Shown in pieces: positions 54,100 to 63,102 of a stretch of 64,000 nt of DNA. Under the pieces are notes generated by a model. That model saw only the letters and a program-made list of their open reading frames with translations, had not been told where the DNA came from and did no database searches. A program made the translations under genes and the position numbers. Position 1 is the stretch's first letter. Each line of letters begins with the position of its first letter. The stretch comes from Subtercola boreus. GTDB taxonomy: Bacteria > Actinomycetota > Actinomycetes > Actinomycetales > Microbacteriaceae. Where the stretch lies: assembly GCF_006716115.1 (NCBI RefSeq), contig NZ_VFOO01000001.1:930001-994000 (forward strand), read 5' to 3'.

Positions 54100-54135
54100 C
54101 CCAAGGTTGCCGTAGAACGGCCGCGGACAAAGAGA

Positions 54136-54157
54136 GCCCACACAGAAGGTGTCGGGC
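54136..54157 (+). promoter_or_regulatory. Hairpin in the rpsO leader
   Basis: GCCCACAC (54136-54143) pairs with GTGT-C-GGGC (54149-54157), an 8-bp stem with one bulged C and an AGAAG loop, 30 bases before the start codon. S15 represses its own message in several bacteria, so this may be the S15-binding site (inference). Confidence 0.4.
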
Positions 54158-54186
54158 GCCGCGCAATGAGAGAAAAGGGGTCATCT

Positions 54187-54456
54187 ATGCCGCTAACGCC
54201 AGATGCCAAGAAAGCCATCATCGACGAGTACGCCACCCACCCAGGTGACACCGGTTCTCCCGAGGTGCAGGTCGCTATGCTGACCACTCGCATCCTCGAT
54301 CTCACGGAGCACCTCAAGTTTCACAAGCACGACCACCACTCACGTCGTGGCCTGTTGCTGCTGGTCGGTCAGCGTCGCCGTCTTCTCGGCTACCTGCAGA
54401 GCGTCGACATCGAGCGTTACCGCTCGCTGATCGCTCGCCTGGGCCTTCGCCGATAG
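54187..54456 (+). CDS. rpsO: 30S ribosomal protein S15
   Basis: An 89-residue S15, full length. It binds the central domain of 16S rRNA early in 30S assembly. [20 protein letters not shown] and [20 protein letters not shown] are the invariant segments. The ATG at 54187 follows AAAAGGGG. In most bacteria pnp follows directly; here two genes intervene. Confidence 0.98.
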   Translation: MPLTPDAKKAIIDEYATHPGDTGSPEVQVAMLTTRILDLTEHLKFHKHDHHSRRGLLLLVGQRRRLLGYLQSVDIERYRSLIARLGLRR

Positions 54457-54472
54457 AGCGAGTCTTGGCGGA

Positions 54473-54504
54473 TGGGCCGTTCTTCCTGCGGGAGGAGCGG
54501 CCCA
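54473..54504 (+). terminator. Intrinsic terminator after rpsO
   Basis: TGGGCCGTTC pairs with GAGCGGCCCA (10 bp with one G-T wobble), followed by a short TTT. It begins 16 bases after the rpsO stop. Confidence 0.7.
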
Positions 54505-54518
54505 TTTCCATACCTCCC

Positions 54519-55136
54519 ATGAAACGTCGAAAACTTCCTCTCTGGCGCTGGGACCCGTTCCTCGCCGCCCTCGTGCTCGTCCTTTCGCTCGTGGCGGCAC
54601 TGTTCCAGCGGCTCGACATCCCGGTCGTGAGCCCGATTGCCCTGACGGTGCTCCTTGTTGCGGCTGTGGCCGCCGCGGTGCTGCTCGTGCTGCCGGTCTT
54701 CGTGCGGTCCCTCCGGCGTGACGGCGAGGGCAGCCTCGCCCTCACCGACGAGGTGCGGCTCGTACCGCTCCCCGTCACCGAGACGTTCCCGGTGGTCGAC
54801 GGCCAGCGGCACCGGGCGAGCGTCGAGGCGACGCTGGCCCGCACCGGTGAGCACATCACGGCAGTGCTTGTTCCCGGGTCGACGGCCTGGCTCGGCCGCG
54901 ACCTGCGGGTGGCCGTCGACGCCCTGGCCGGCGGCAAGCTCTACCGGGTCGGCTATCTGCCGAAGGAGATCGACCAGCAGACGGATGCCGCACTCCACCC
55001 CCTCGCCCTCCGCGGTGTGTACCGCACGGTGCCCCTCACGGTTCGGAGCGAGAAGAGCGCCGTCACCGGCAAGCTCCGCTTCGTGCTCGAGGTGCGGCTC
55101 GGACCGACTCTCGGCGAGCTCCCGGCCGAGGCCTGA
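54519..55136 (+). CDS. Membrane-anchored protein of unknown function
   Basis: A 205-residue protein from the ATG at 54519; an upstream TTG start is rejected because it would read through the rpsO terminator. Two hydrophobic helices (FLAALVLVLSLVAALF and ALTVLLVAAVAAAVLLVL) follow a basic start. The rest is a soluble domain with alternating strands. I recognise no family. It sits between rpsO and pnp. Confidence 0.7.
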   Translation: MKRRKLPLWRWDPFLAALVLVLSLVAALFQRLDIPVVSPIALTVLLVAAVAAAVLLVLPVFVRSLRRDGEGSLALTDEVRLVPLPVTETFPVVDGQRHRASVEATLARTGEHITAVLVPGSTAWLGRDLRVAVDALAGGKLYRVGYLPKEIDQQTDAALHPLALRGVYRTVPLTVRSEKSAVTGKLRFVLEVRLGPTLGELPAEA

Positions 55137-55171
55137 GCTCCTGCCACCGCCTCGGCGTCAGCGGCTGTCCG

Positions 55172-56695
55172 TCAGCGGCTCTGCGCCCTCCCGAAGTACT
55201 CCTCGCTGCTGGTGAGCCCACCCCGCACGCCGGAGTCGCCGAGCCGGAGGTCGAGCGCGACCCAGGTCTTCAGGCCGCCGGCGTCGGGCTGCCGACCGAG
55301 GTAGCGGTCGTACATCGCCGCGACGCGCTTGCTGATCGTCTCCGTCGAGTTCCAGAACTGGTCGATCACCCAGGCCCGGCCGTGCTGGGCGACCAGCGCA
55401 GCCCAGAACGCGTAGTCCGCCGACGAGCCGGCGCGACTGAGAAGGGTGTTGTACAGCGCCGTCGCGTACGAGGTGTCGGAATTGCCGTGCTGGAGGTAGT
55501 ACTCCTGGGAGGAGTACAGGGTCGTCTCGATGTCGTCTGTCGTTATCCCGCCGTGCTGCATGGCGTACAGCCAGTTCTGTCGGCCACCCTCCTCGGCGGT
55601 GCGCCCGAGGATGTCGCGGTAGGCGGCGTCGATCCGCTTCAGGCGGTATTCGTCACTGTTGACGAAGTTCGAGGAGATGATCGAGCGCGGGGAACCCGTC
55701 GCCAGGTGACCTTCCCAGAAGTTGATGTCCGAATCGCTCGGCAGTCGGCCGAGGTAGTCCTGGTAGAGCGCCGAGATGTACTTCGCATCCAGCGACGGGC
55801 CGCCGGCCGGGGTCTGCCCGTTCGATGCGAAGAGGTGCAGCTTCGAGTAGTCGCCGTTGAAGAGGTCCTGGTCGCCGGGGAAGGTTCCCGCGCTGGCGTA
55901 CTGCCAGATCGAGTAGTCCGACCAGCCGGCCGGCAGGGTTCCCGCCCCGTCGGAGATCGACTCGGGCCAGCGGGCGATGAAGAGGGGATTGGCGCCGAAC
56001 GAGGAATTGTTGCCGGTGCAGAGCCTCCACCAGTTCGTCGTGGAGTAGATCGTCGGCAGCACGCCGGTGCGGGCCAGCACGGTGTTCGAGAACTCCCTGA
56101 TCCACGCCACCATCACGGCCTGGCTGAGCCCGTAGCAGCTGTTCGTGTGGTCTTCGCCGGTGTAGGGGTCGTACTCGATGTCGAGCATCGGTGGCAGGGT
56201 GCGCCCGTCGGGGCTCCAGCGGCCACCGTGGTCGACGAACCAGTTCGCCTGCACAGCCCCGGTCGATTCGAAGGGATTCGCGAAGTGGTAGGCACCGCGC
56301 ACCATGCCCACGTCGGTCGCGCCCGACCACTGGCGTGAGAAGTGGCTGGAGGCGTAGTTGTTGCTCTCGGTGGTCTTGATGTACACGAACCGGGCCCCGT
56401 TCGCCCACGCCGTGTTCCAGTCGACGTCGGGTTGCCAGCCACTCACATCCATTCCGAGAACGTGCGTGCCGGGAGCGGCGGCTTCGCGGGCCTCCGTCGC
56501 GGACTGCGGGGCGAGCGACGGCGACTGCGGTTCCTCGGCGGCGAGCGTCGCGCCCATCACATGGTCGTGTGCGGCATTCTGCTGCTCGAGCGTGGGCTGG
56601 GCATCCGGTGCCGGCGACGCCGTGGCAACAGGCGCACCCGACACCAGCAGCGCCGCCGTCCCGAGGGCAACGAGTGCACGAAGAAGAGCTGACAT
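55172..56695 (-). CDS. Secreted GH25 lysozyme with DUF4214 domain
   Basis: A 507-residue exported muramidase. A signal peptide ends near VATASPAPD (about residue 28). The GH25 catalytic barrel spans about residues 78-290, with VLGMDVSGWQ, FVYIKTTES and the acidic PPMLDIEYDP (Asp-x-Glu). A C-terminal region of about 200 residues matches DUF4214, with repeated YQDYLGRLPSDSDINFWE, YRDILGR and YDRYLGRQPDAGG. GH25 enzymes cut the beta-1,4 bond between MurNAc and GlcNAc. A role in wall remodelling or lysis of competitors is possible. It sits between rpsO and pnp on the opposite strand. Confidence 0.92.
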   Translation of the reverse strand: MSALLRALVALGTAALLVSGAPVATASPAPDAQPTLEQQNAAHDHVMGATLAAEEPQSPSLAPQSATEAREAAAPGTHVLGMDVSGWQPDVDWNTAWANGARFVYIKTTESNNYASSHFSRQWSGATDVGMVRGAYHFANPFESTGAVQANWFVDHGGRWSPDGRTLPPMLDIEYDPYTGEDHTNSCYGLSQAVMVAWIREFSNTVLARTGVLPTIYSTTNWWRLCTGNNSSFGANPLFIARWPESISDGAGTLPAGWSDYSIWQYASAGTFPGDQDLFNGDYSKLHLFASNGQTPAGGPSLDAKYISALYQDYLGRLPSDSDINFWEGHLATGSPRSIISSNFVNSDEYRLKRIDAAYRDILGRTAEEGGRQNWLYAMQHGGITTDDIETTLYSSQEYYLQHGNSDTSYATALYNTLLSRAGSSADYAFWAALVAQHGRAWVIDQFWNSTETISKRVAAMYDRYLGRQPDAGGLKTWVALDLRLGDSGVRGGLTSSEEYFGRAQSR

Positions 56696-56869
56696 AGACT
56701 CATATTATCACGCTCACCGGGCGCGCCGCTAGGCGCTGCGGGGGCCTGGCAGTAGACTGGGGTTGCTACACACGGAGCAGGCAGGGACGAAGCTGGTCAC
56801 CGGTGGTGGTATCCCGAGCCGGGGCAGGTGCCCCGGTCCGCCCGCAGAGGGCCGTCGCTCGGTGTATTT

Positions 56870-57000
56870 CTACTGTTGGCCAGTCGTCAATTCGCTCCCG
56901 AGGCGTGCTCTGGCATGCCCTGCTCCGAAGAGGGATCGTCGCCCATACGGGGCGACGACGTTCTCCGCGCCGGTATGGCACGGAACGACTGTGTTGCCTG
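56870..57000 (+). ncRNA. Actino-pnp type structured leader of pnp
   Basis: The 329-base gap before pnp holds this cis-acting RNA, at the position of the Actino-pnp motif known upstream of actinobacterial PNPase genes. By eye CAGTCGT (56881-56887) pairs with ACGACTG (56985-56991) as a closing stem, and CGTCGCCC (56937-56944) pairs with GGGCGACG (56950-56957) around ATAC. PNPase leaders often mediate autoregulation by RNase cleavage. The assignment rests on position plus pairing; no covariance-model search was run. I see nothing further in 56696-56869. Confidence 0.65.
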
Positions 57001-57024
57001 ATGAATAAAGGAGAGAACCCCCAT

Positions 57025-59328
57025 ATGGAGGGTCCAGAAATCAAATACGCCGAAGCCGTTCTCGACAACGGCTCGTTCGGCACCCGCACGATCCGTTTCG
57101 AAACGGGTCGTCTTGCGCAGCAGGCACAGGGTGCCGTCGCTGCCTACCTCGACGAAGAGACGATGCTGTTGAGCGCCACGAGCGTCTCGAAGCACCCGAA
57201 GGACAACTTCGACTTCTTCCCGCTCACCATCGATGTCGAAGAGCGTTCCTACGCCGCCGGCAAGATCCCCGGTTCGTTCTTCCGTCGCGAGGGCCGCCCC
57301 TCCACCGAGGCCATCCTCGTCTGCCGCCTCATCGACCGGCCGCTCCGCCCGTCGTTCGTCACCGGCCTCCGCAACGAGGTCCAGGTCGTCATCACCGTGC
57401 TGTCGATCGCCCCGGGCGAGTTCTACGACGCGCTGGCCATCAACGCTGCATCCGCGTCGAGCCAGATCTCGGGCGTCCCGTTCTCGGGCCCGATCGGTGC
57501 TGTGCGCCTCGCGCTCATCGGCAAGCAGTGGGTTGCCTTCCCGACCGCGGCCCAGCTCGCCGATGCCGTCTTCGACATCGTCGTGGCCGGCCGCGTCGTC
57601 ACCGACAGGAACGGCCAGCAGGATGTCGCCATCATGATGGTCGAGGCGGAAGCCACCGAGCACGCGTGGGGCCTCATCCAGGCCGGCGCGACGAAGCCCG
57701 ACGAGGCTGTCGTCAGCCAGGGCCTCGAAGCATCGAAGCCGTTCATCAAGCAGCTGGTGGAAGCCCAGTCGCACCTCGCCTCGCAGAGCGCCAAGGCGAT
57801 CGCCGAGTACCCGGTGTTCCTGCCGTACTCGAAGGAGTCGTACGACACCGTTGCGGGCCTCGCCTACGACGAGCTCGTGAACATCTACCAGATCGCCGAC
57901 AAGATCGAGCGCCAGGATGCGGATGACGCACTCAAGGCCCGCGTCAAGTCGACCATCACCGAGCAGGTCGAAGCGGGCAGCGTCCCCGCTGTCGTGCTCG
58001 CCGAGTTCAGCGCCGCGTACAAGTCAGTCACGAAGGTGGTCGTCCGCGGCCGCATCCTCCGCGACGGCATCCGCATCGACGGCCGTGGCCTCAGCGACAT
58101 CCGTCCGCTGGACGCCGAGGTCGAGGTCATTCCGCGCGTGCACGGTTCGGCGATCTTCCAGCGCGGCGAGACCCAGATCCTGGGCGTCACCACGCTGAAC
58201 ATGCTGAAGATGGAGCAGCAGATCGATTCGCTGAGCCCCGTCACCAAGAAGCGCTACATGCACCACTACAACTTCCCGCCCTACTCGACCGGTGAGACCG
58301 GCCGCGTGGGAACGCCGAAGCGTCGCGAGATCGGGCACGGCTTCCTCGCCGAGCGCGCCCTCGTGCCGGTGCTGCCGTCGCGTGAAGAGTTCCCCTACGC
58401 GATCCGCCAGGTCTCCGAGGCTCTCGGTTCCAACGGTTCGACGTCGATGGGCTCGGTCTGCGCCTCGACCCTGTCGCTGCTGAACGCCGGTGTGCCGCTC
58501 CGCGCACCCGTCGCCGGCATCGCGATGGGACTCGTCTCCGACGAGGTCGACGGGGAGACGCGCTACGCGGCCCTCACCGACATCCTCGGTGCCGAAGACG
58601 CCCTCGGCGACATGGACTTCAAGGTCGCCGGAACGAGTGAGTTCATCACGGCCATCCAGCTCGACACGAAGCTCGACGGTATCCCCACGTCGGTGCTCGA
58701 CGGCGCGCTCGGCCAGGCGAAGGCCGCCCGTACCGCGATCCTCGAGGTGCTGAACGCTGCGATCTCCACGCCCGACGAGATGGCCCCGACCGCGCCCCGC
58801 GTGATCTCGGTCCAGATCCCGGTCGACAAGATCGGTGAGCTGATCGGCCCGAAGGGCAAGACGATCAACCAGATCCAGGACGACACCGGAGCCGACATCT
58901 CCATCGAGGAAGACGGCACCGTCTACATCGGTGCGGTCGACGGCCCGTCGGCTGAGGCGGCACGCGCGGCGGTCAACGCCATCGCGAACCCCCTCAACCC
59001 AGAGGTCGGCGAGCGGTTCCTCGGAACCGTCGTCAAGATCGCGACGTTCGGTGCGTTCGTCTCGCTCATGCCCGGCAAGGACGGCCTGCTGCACATCAGC
59101 GAGGTCCGCAAGCTCGCCGGTGGCAAGCGTGTCGAGAACGTCGACGACGTGCTCGGTGTCGGCCAGAAGATCCAGGTCGAGATCACCAAGATCGACGACC
59201 GTGGAAAGCTGTCGCTCGCCCCGGTGATCGACGAGGCCGAGCTCGAGAACAACCTCGTGGCTGTCGCGGCAGACACCGAGGGGTCCGCAGCTCACAGCGA
59301 GGGTCCCGCGGCTCCCGCCGAAGGCTAG
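57025..59328 (+). CDS. pnp: Polyribonucleotide nucleotidyltransferase (PNPase)
   Basis: A 767-residue 3'-5' phosphorolytic exoribonuclease of RNA turnover. The start at 57025 is set by AAAGGAGAG (57007-57015); the frame stays open upstream through the leader, but that part is not protein-like. Two RNase PH domains come first ([16 protein letters not shown]-like [14 protein letters not shown], and later [14 protein letters not shown]). A KH domain ([16 protein letters not shown]) follows near residue 610, and an S1 domain ([19 protein letters not shown]) near residue 680. A Ser/Ala/Glu-rich tail ends it. Confidence 0.97.
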   Translation: MEGPEIKYAEAVLDNGSFGTRTIRFETGRLAQQAQGAVAAYLDEETMLLSATSVSKHPKDNFDFFPLTIDVEERSYAAGKIPGSFFRREGRPSTEAILVCRLIDRPLRPSFVTGLRNEVQVVITVLSIAPGEFYDALAINAASASSQISGVPFSGPIGAVRLALIGKQWVAFPTAAQLADAVFDIVVAGRVVTDRNGQQDVAIMMVEAEATEHAWGLIQAGATKPDEAVVSQGLEASKPFIKQLVEAQSHLASQSAKAIAEYPVFLPYSKESYDTVAGLAYDELVNIYQIADKIERQDADDALKARVKSTITEQVEAGSVPAVVLAEFSAAYKSVTKVVVRGRILRDGIRIDGRGLSDIRPLDAEVEVIPRVHGSAIFQRGETQILGVTTLNMLKMEQQIDSLSPVTKKRYMHHYNFPPYSTGETGRVGTPKRREIGHGFLAERALVPVLPSREEFPYAIRQVSEALGSNGSTSMGSVCASTLSLLNAGVPLRAPVAGIAMGLVSDEVDGETRYAALTDILGAEDALGDMDFKVAGTSEFITAIQLDTKLDGIPTSVLDGALGQAKAARTAILEVLNAAISTPDEMAPTAPRVISVQIPVDKIGELIGPKGKTINQIQDDTGADISIEEDGTVYIGAVDGPSAEAARAAVNAIANPLNPEVGERFLGTVVKIATFGAFVSLMPGKDGLLHISEVRKLAGGKRVENVDDVLGVGQKIQVEITKIDDRGKLSLAPVIDEAELENNLVAVAADTEGSAAHSEGPAAPAEG

Positions 59329-59389
59329 TCGCACCCCGCTCCACCCGGTCGGCTCACGTCGATCCGCCTTCTGCCCCCGCAGTCGGCAC

Positions 59390-59439
59390 CGGATGCCCGC
59401 CAGAACCTGCTCTTCCCGAGCGGTCCTGGCGGGCATCCG
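59390..59439 (+). terminator. Strong hairpin after pnp
   Basis: CGGATGCCCGCCAG (59390-59403) is a perfect 14-bp match to CTGGCGGGCATCCG (59426-59439) around a 22-base loop, about 60 bases after the pnp stop. No long U-run follows, as is common in actinobacteria. The arms contain the GGATGC/GCATCC word that is frequent in this window. Confidence 0.65.
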
Positions 59440-59543
59440 TCGTTGTGCTTCTACCACGCCGGGAAGGGCGGGACGAGCATCCGGAAACCTCTTGCAGCGG
59501 AGGCCCGCAGGGAGGGATGATCACTGCAGAGAGAAGGCCCGCC

Positions 59544-60536
59544 ATGAGTCGCACTGCACTGTCCACGAAGTCCGTCCAGTTCGCCGAGTTCGGCGGCGTC
59601 GAGGTGCTCGAGTTCATCGAGGGGCCGATGCCGGTGCCCCGCCCCGGCGAGGTGATCGTCGAGGTGCTGGCCGCCGGGATCAACCACATCGAGGCGTACG
59701 TGCGCCAGGGGCAGTTCGCCGATGTGCTCGAGACGTCGAAGCACCAGACCCAGGGCAGCGACTTCGCGGGGATCGTCGTGGCCGTCGGCGACGGGGTCAC
59801 GCAGTTCAAGCGCAATTCGGAGGTGCTCGGCCACGCGCGGATGTCGTCGCACGCGTACCACATCGCGGTGAAGGCCTCGAGCCTGGTGGCGAAGCCCAAG
59901 CAGCTGTCGTGGGAGGTCGCGGGGTCGTTGTTCCTCGCCGGTCTCGCGGCCCATGACCTCGTCGACCAGGTCGGTGTCGGGCACGGTGACACGGTGGTCG
60001 TGTCGGCTGCAGCCGGGGGAGTGGGCAGCATCGAGATCCAGCTCGCGAAGCTGCGGGGCGCGACCGTCATCGGCACCTGCGGCGAACGGAACTTCGACTA
60101 CCTGCGCCAGCTCGGCATCAAACCGGTGGTCTACGGCGACGGTATGGTCGAGCGCATCGAGAAGCTCGCGCCCGACGGCGTCGACGCCTACATTGACAAC
60201 TTCGGCCAGGACGGCGAGGCGATCGCCGAGGAGCTGGGTGTCGAGACCCGGCGTTACGTTTCGAGCGACGACCGCAAGGAGCTCGAACTGGCGACGATCT
60301 GGCCGGACGAGGCCACCGAGAAGCACAACACCGACGTGCTCACGAAACTCGCCGCCCTGGCCGCCGACCGGCAGATCTCCGTGCTCATTTCGGGCTTCTA
60401 CCCCTTCGGTTTCGTGCGTGAGGCATTCGACGACCTGGAGAAGCGCCACGCCCGGGGAAAGATCGTCCTCGGAATGAAGCCCGCCAACGGCCTCAGCGTG
60501 CGGAAGGCCCGGGATGTCTCGGATGCCCGGGACTGA
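59544..60536 (+). CDS. NADP-dependent quinone-oxidoreductase-like protein (MDR family)
   Basis: A 330-residue zinc-free medium-chain reductase, from the ATG at 59544 with GAGAAGG upstream. VEVLAAGINHIEAYVRQGQF and GSDFAGIVVAVGDGV form the GroES-like part, and VVVSAAAGGVGSIEIQLAKL is the NADP-binding glycine loop near residue 155. No structural zinc cysteines are seen. It reduces quinones or enones with NADPH; the true substrate is unknown. Lies between pnp and the M16 peptidase gene. Confidence 0.92.
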   Translation: MSRTALSTKSVQFAEFGGVEVLEFIEGPMPVPRPGEVIVEVLAAGINHIEAYVRQGQFADVLETSKHQTQGSDFAGIVVAVGDGVTQFKRNSEVLGHARMSSHAYHIAVKASSLVAKPKQLSWEVAGSLFLAGLAAHDLVDQVGVGHGDTVVVSAAAGGVGSIEIQLAKLRGATVIGTCGERNFDYLRQLGIKPVVYGDGMVERIEKLAPDGVDAYIDNFGQDGEAIAEELGVETRRYVSSDDRKELELATIWPDEATEKHNTDVLTKLAALAADRQISVLISGFYPFGFVREAFDDLEKRHARGKIVLGMKPANGLSVRKARDVSDARD

Positions 60537-60617
60537 CGCCCGCGCCAGACGGCGGTGAGGCTGACCATCACCCCCCTTCCGCGGCACATCAGCCGGATCA
60601 TCCAGCGTTCCATCGGC

Positions 60618-60623
60618 TAGTGT
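60618..60623 (+). promoter_or_regulatory. -10 box TAGTGT of M16 peptidase gene
   Basis: TAGTGT ends 8 bases before the ATG at 60632; no ribosome site lies between. Confidence 0.4.
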
Positions 60624-60631
60624 TGTCTCCG

Positions 60632-61993
60632 ATGAACGGTGCTGTTGCTCTCCCCTTAGACCTGCCCGAGTTGTCCCTCACCGCTTCCGGTGACGCCCTT
60701 GTGAGGCGTTCCGTGCTGCCGAGTGGCATCCGGATCCTGAGCGAACGCGTGCCGGGGGCACGGAGTTCCACGATCGGCTTCTGGGTGGCGGTCGGCTCGC
60801 GTGACGAGCTCGGGGCCGACGGTCCGGTGCCCTCCCGCTTCGGTTCGACCCACTTCCTCGAGCACCTGCTCTTCAAGGGCACACCGAAGCGCACGGCGCT
60901 CGACATCGCCGTCTCGTTCGACCAGGTCGGTGGCGAGCACAACGCTCTCACCGGCAAGGAGTACACCTGCTACTACGCGAAAGTGCAGGACAGGGACCTC
61001 CCGATGGCCGTCGACGTGCTCGCCGACATGTTCACCTCGTCGCTGCTGGACCCCACCGAGTTCGAGAACGAGCGCGGCGTCATCCTCGAAGAGCTCGCGA
61101 TGGCGGATGACGACCCGAACGACGTCGTGGGGGAGCGCCTGTTCGAGGCTGTGCTGGGCGATCATCCGCTCGGCCGGCCGATCGGCGGCACCGGCGACAC
61201 GATCCGCGCGGTCAGCCGGGATGCGGTCTGGGAGCACTACCTCGCGAACTACCGCCCGAACGACCTCGTCGTCACGGTCGCGGGAGCCGTCGACCACGAC
61301 GAGCTCGTCGCACGGGTCGAGGCCTCTGTGTCGGCCGCCGGCTGGGATCTCAGCGGCGCGGCGCGACCCGTCGAACGGCGGAACGGCGACTCTGTGAGTG
61401 TCCGTCGCGGTTCTGCCCTGTCGATCACCACCCGCCCGAACGAGCAGGCCGTCGTCATGCTCGGCTACCCGGGTCTCGTGGCAACGGATGATCGCCGCTC
61501 CTCCCTCAGCGTTCTGAACGCCGTCTTCGGCGGAGGCATGTCGTCCCGCCTCTTCCAGGAGGTGCGCGAGAAGCGGGGGCTTGCCTACTCGGTCTACTCC
61601 TACGCTGCCGGGTACTCCGACGCGGGCCTGTTCGGCATGTACGCCGGATGCTCGCCGAAGAACGCCGCGCAGGTCAGCGAACTCCTGCTCGAGGAGTTCC
61701 GCCGGCTCGCGGAGGGCGGCATCACAGGCGAGGAGCTCCAGCGCGCGAAGGGCCAGCTCTCCGGTTCGGCTGCGCTCTCGCTCGAAGACAGCGACACCCG
61801 GATGTCGCGGCTCGGCCGTTCGGAGATCACGACGGGCGAGTTCGCCGACCTCGACGAAGGGCTCCGCCGTCTCGAAGCGGTGACGGTGGATGACGTGCAG
61901 CAGCTCGCGACAGAGCTCCGTTCGCGGCCGCTCTCGGTCGCGGCGGTCGGCGCGCTCGAGGCGAGCACATTCGACGGGGTGGTGCACTCGTGA
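60632..61993 (+). CDS. M16-family zinc peptidase (processing-peptidase-like)
   Basis: A 453-residue pitrilysin-family metallopeptidase. The inverted zinc motif H74-F-L-E77-H78 binds zinc with a downstream glutamate in NERGVILEELAM near residue 151. The C-terminal half GGGMSSRLFQEVREKRGLAY is the substrate-clamp motif. It has a 10-residue insert (around ELGADGPVPS) just before HFLEH. The pnp - M16 - dapB order is the usual actinobacterial arrangement. The phosphatase gene starts in its stop codon. ATG 60632 is chosen over an upstream TTG. Confidence 0.94.
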   Translation: MNGAVALPLDLPELSLTASGDALVRRSVLPSGIRILSERVPGARSSTIGFWVAVGSRDELGADGPVPSRFGSTHFLEHLLFKGTPKRTALDIAVSFDQVGGEHNALTGKEYTCYYAKVQDRDLPMAVDVLADMFTSSLLDPTEFENERGVILEELAMADDDPNDVVGERLFEAVLGDHPLGRPIGGTGDTIRAVSRDAVWEHYLANYRPNDLVVTVAGAVDHDELVARVEASVSAAGWDLSGAARPVERRNGDSVSVRRGSALSITTRPNEQAVVMLGYPGLVATDDRRSSLSVLNAVFGGGMSSRLFQEVREKRGLAYSVYSYAAGYSDAGLFGMYAGCSPKNAAQVSELLLEEFRRLAEGGITGEELQRAKGQLSGSAALSLEDSDTRMSRLGRSEITTGEFADLDEGLRRLEAVTVDDVQQLATELRSRPLSVAAVGALEASTFDGVVHS

Positions 61994-62598
61994 CGATGGG
62001 CCATGTTCTCTACCTGGTGCGCCACGGCGAGCAGGTCGACGCAGAGTACGGGGTCGCCGACGGGCCGCTCTCCCCGCGGGGAGAGCGCCAGGCGCGACTT
62101 CTGGCCGACCGGCTGGGCGGCGTGCCGTTCGACAATGTCTGGCACTCGCCGCTCCAGCGCGCCGAGGAGACCGCCGCCATCATGGCCCGGCAGCTTCCCG
62201 CGCTCGACCCGAAGCCCACCCCGCTGCTGTTCGACTGCGTTCCGACCGAGTACAGCCCGGAGATGCCGAAGGCGTTCGAGCCGTTCTTCAACTCGGTGAC
62301 CGAAGACGAGGTCGACGCGGGCCGGGCGCAGATGTCCGACGCGGTCGCCGAGTTTTTGACGCCGTCCCGGGAGACCACCCACGATCTGCTGATCACGCAC
62401 AACTTCGTCATCGGCTGGTTCGTGCGCGAGGCCCTCAGCGCGCCGGGCTGGCGGTGGGTCGGCGTGAACCAGGCCAATTGCGGTCTCACGATCATCCGGT
62501 ACCGGAGCGGGCGGATGCCCGAGCTCGTGACGCACAACGATCTCGGCCACCTGCCGGTCGAGCTCCGTACCGGCCTCGCCGACCAGCAGCCCTACTGA
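61990..62598 (+). CDS. Histidine-phosphatase (phosphoglycerate-mutase-like) family protein
   Basis: A 202-residue protein that starts at GTG overlapping the M16 stop (GTGA). The catalytic LVRHGEQVDAEYG motif carries the phospho-accepting histidine (about residue 12), SPLQRAEETAAIMA supplies the second arginine and glutamate, and LLITHNFVIGWFV holds the second histidine. Substrates range from sugar phosphates to nucleotides; this one is unknown. Coupled to the peptidase gene. Confidence 0.9.
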   Translation: MTMGHVLYLVRHGEQVDAEYGVADGPLSPRGERQARLLADRLGGVPFDNVWHSPLQRAEETAAIMARQLPALDPKPTPLLFDCVPTEYSPEMPKAFEPFFNSVTEDEVDAGRAQMSDAVAEFLTPSRETTHDLLITHNFVIGWFVREALSAPGWRWVGVNQANCGLTIIRYRSGRMPELVTHNDLGHLPVELRTGLADQQPY

Positions 62599-62605
62599 CG
62601 CGGCC

Positions 62606-63067
62606 TCAGCCCAGCGCTTTGCGGTACCAGTTCGTCGCGTTCGGGTTGTCGTTGTACGCGGGGATGTTCTCGTAGCCGCGCCGCGCGTAGAGCTTCGCGG
62701 CCCCGAGCAGGCTCGCGTTCGTGTCGAGCACGACGGCGGTGGCGCCGAAGTCCCGCGCCCGGTCTTCGAGCCGCTGCATCAGGATGCCCGCCCAGCCCTG
62801 CCCGCGTGCCGGCGGTTCCAGCCAGACGTGTTTGACCTCGAACGTGGTGTCGTCCTGTCGCCGAATGCCGCCGCAGCCGACCGGCCCATCGTCATCGCCG
62901 CGCAGAAGCAGAAAGACGCCCTCCGGTGGTAGGAAGAGGGCCGGATCGGGGAACGTCACCCGGTACGTGCCGCGTTCGGGCGGGAAGCCGTCGGCCCGGG
63001 AGGCGAAGTAATGCTCGAGGAGCAGCCGGGCGTCCGGATCGCTGACGGGGCATTCGACGACGTGCAC
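62606..63067 (-). CDS. GNAT family N-acetyltransferase
   Basis: A 153-residue single-domain acetyltransferase that starts at GTG. VGCGGIRRQDDTTFEVKHVW, then the acetyl-CoA loop PPARGQGWAGILMQRLED (R-G-Q-G-W-A), then a final LYARRGYENIPAYNDNP follow the family order; the closing YNDNP-type motif is shared with the PaiA/YsnE-like group. Substrate unknown. It has a leaderless-type promoter that is back to back with the dapB promoter. Confidence 0.92.
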   Translation of the reverse strand: MHVVECPVSDPDARLLLEHYFASRADGFPPERGTYRVTFPDPALFLPPEGVFLLLRGDDDGPVGCGGIRRQDDTTFEVKHVWLEPPARGQGWAGILMQRLEDRARDFGATAVVLDTNASLLGAAKLYARRGYENIPAYNDNPNATNWYRKALG

Positions 63068-63073
63068 AGGGAA

Positions 63074-63079
63074 AGCCTA
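63074..63079 (-). promoter_or_regulatory. -10 box TAGGCT of acetyltransferase gene
   Basis: On the minus strand TAGGCT ends 6 bases before the GTG at 63067. Confidence 0.5.
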
Positions 63080-63090
63080 CGCGCGCTTGG

Positions 63091-63096
63091 TAGATT
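63091..63096 (+). promoter_or_regulatory. -10 box TAGATT of dapB
   Basis: TAGATT ends 6 bases before the ATG at 63103. The two opposite -10 boxes here are only 11 bases apart, so the polymerases must compete for this site. Confidence 0.5.
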
Positions 63097-63102
63097 GGCT
63101 GT

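Noticed and set aside
54465-54518. Earlier TTG start for the gene after rpsO
   Set aside because: The extension would be translated from the arms of the rpsO terminator hairpin.
56803-57024. N-terminal extension of PNPase
   Set aside because: The frame is open, but the sequence is the structured leader; PNPase homology and the ribosome site start at 57025.
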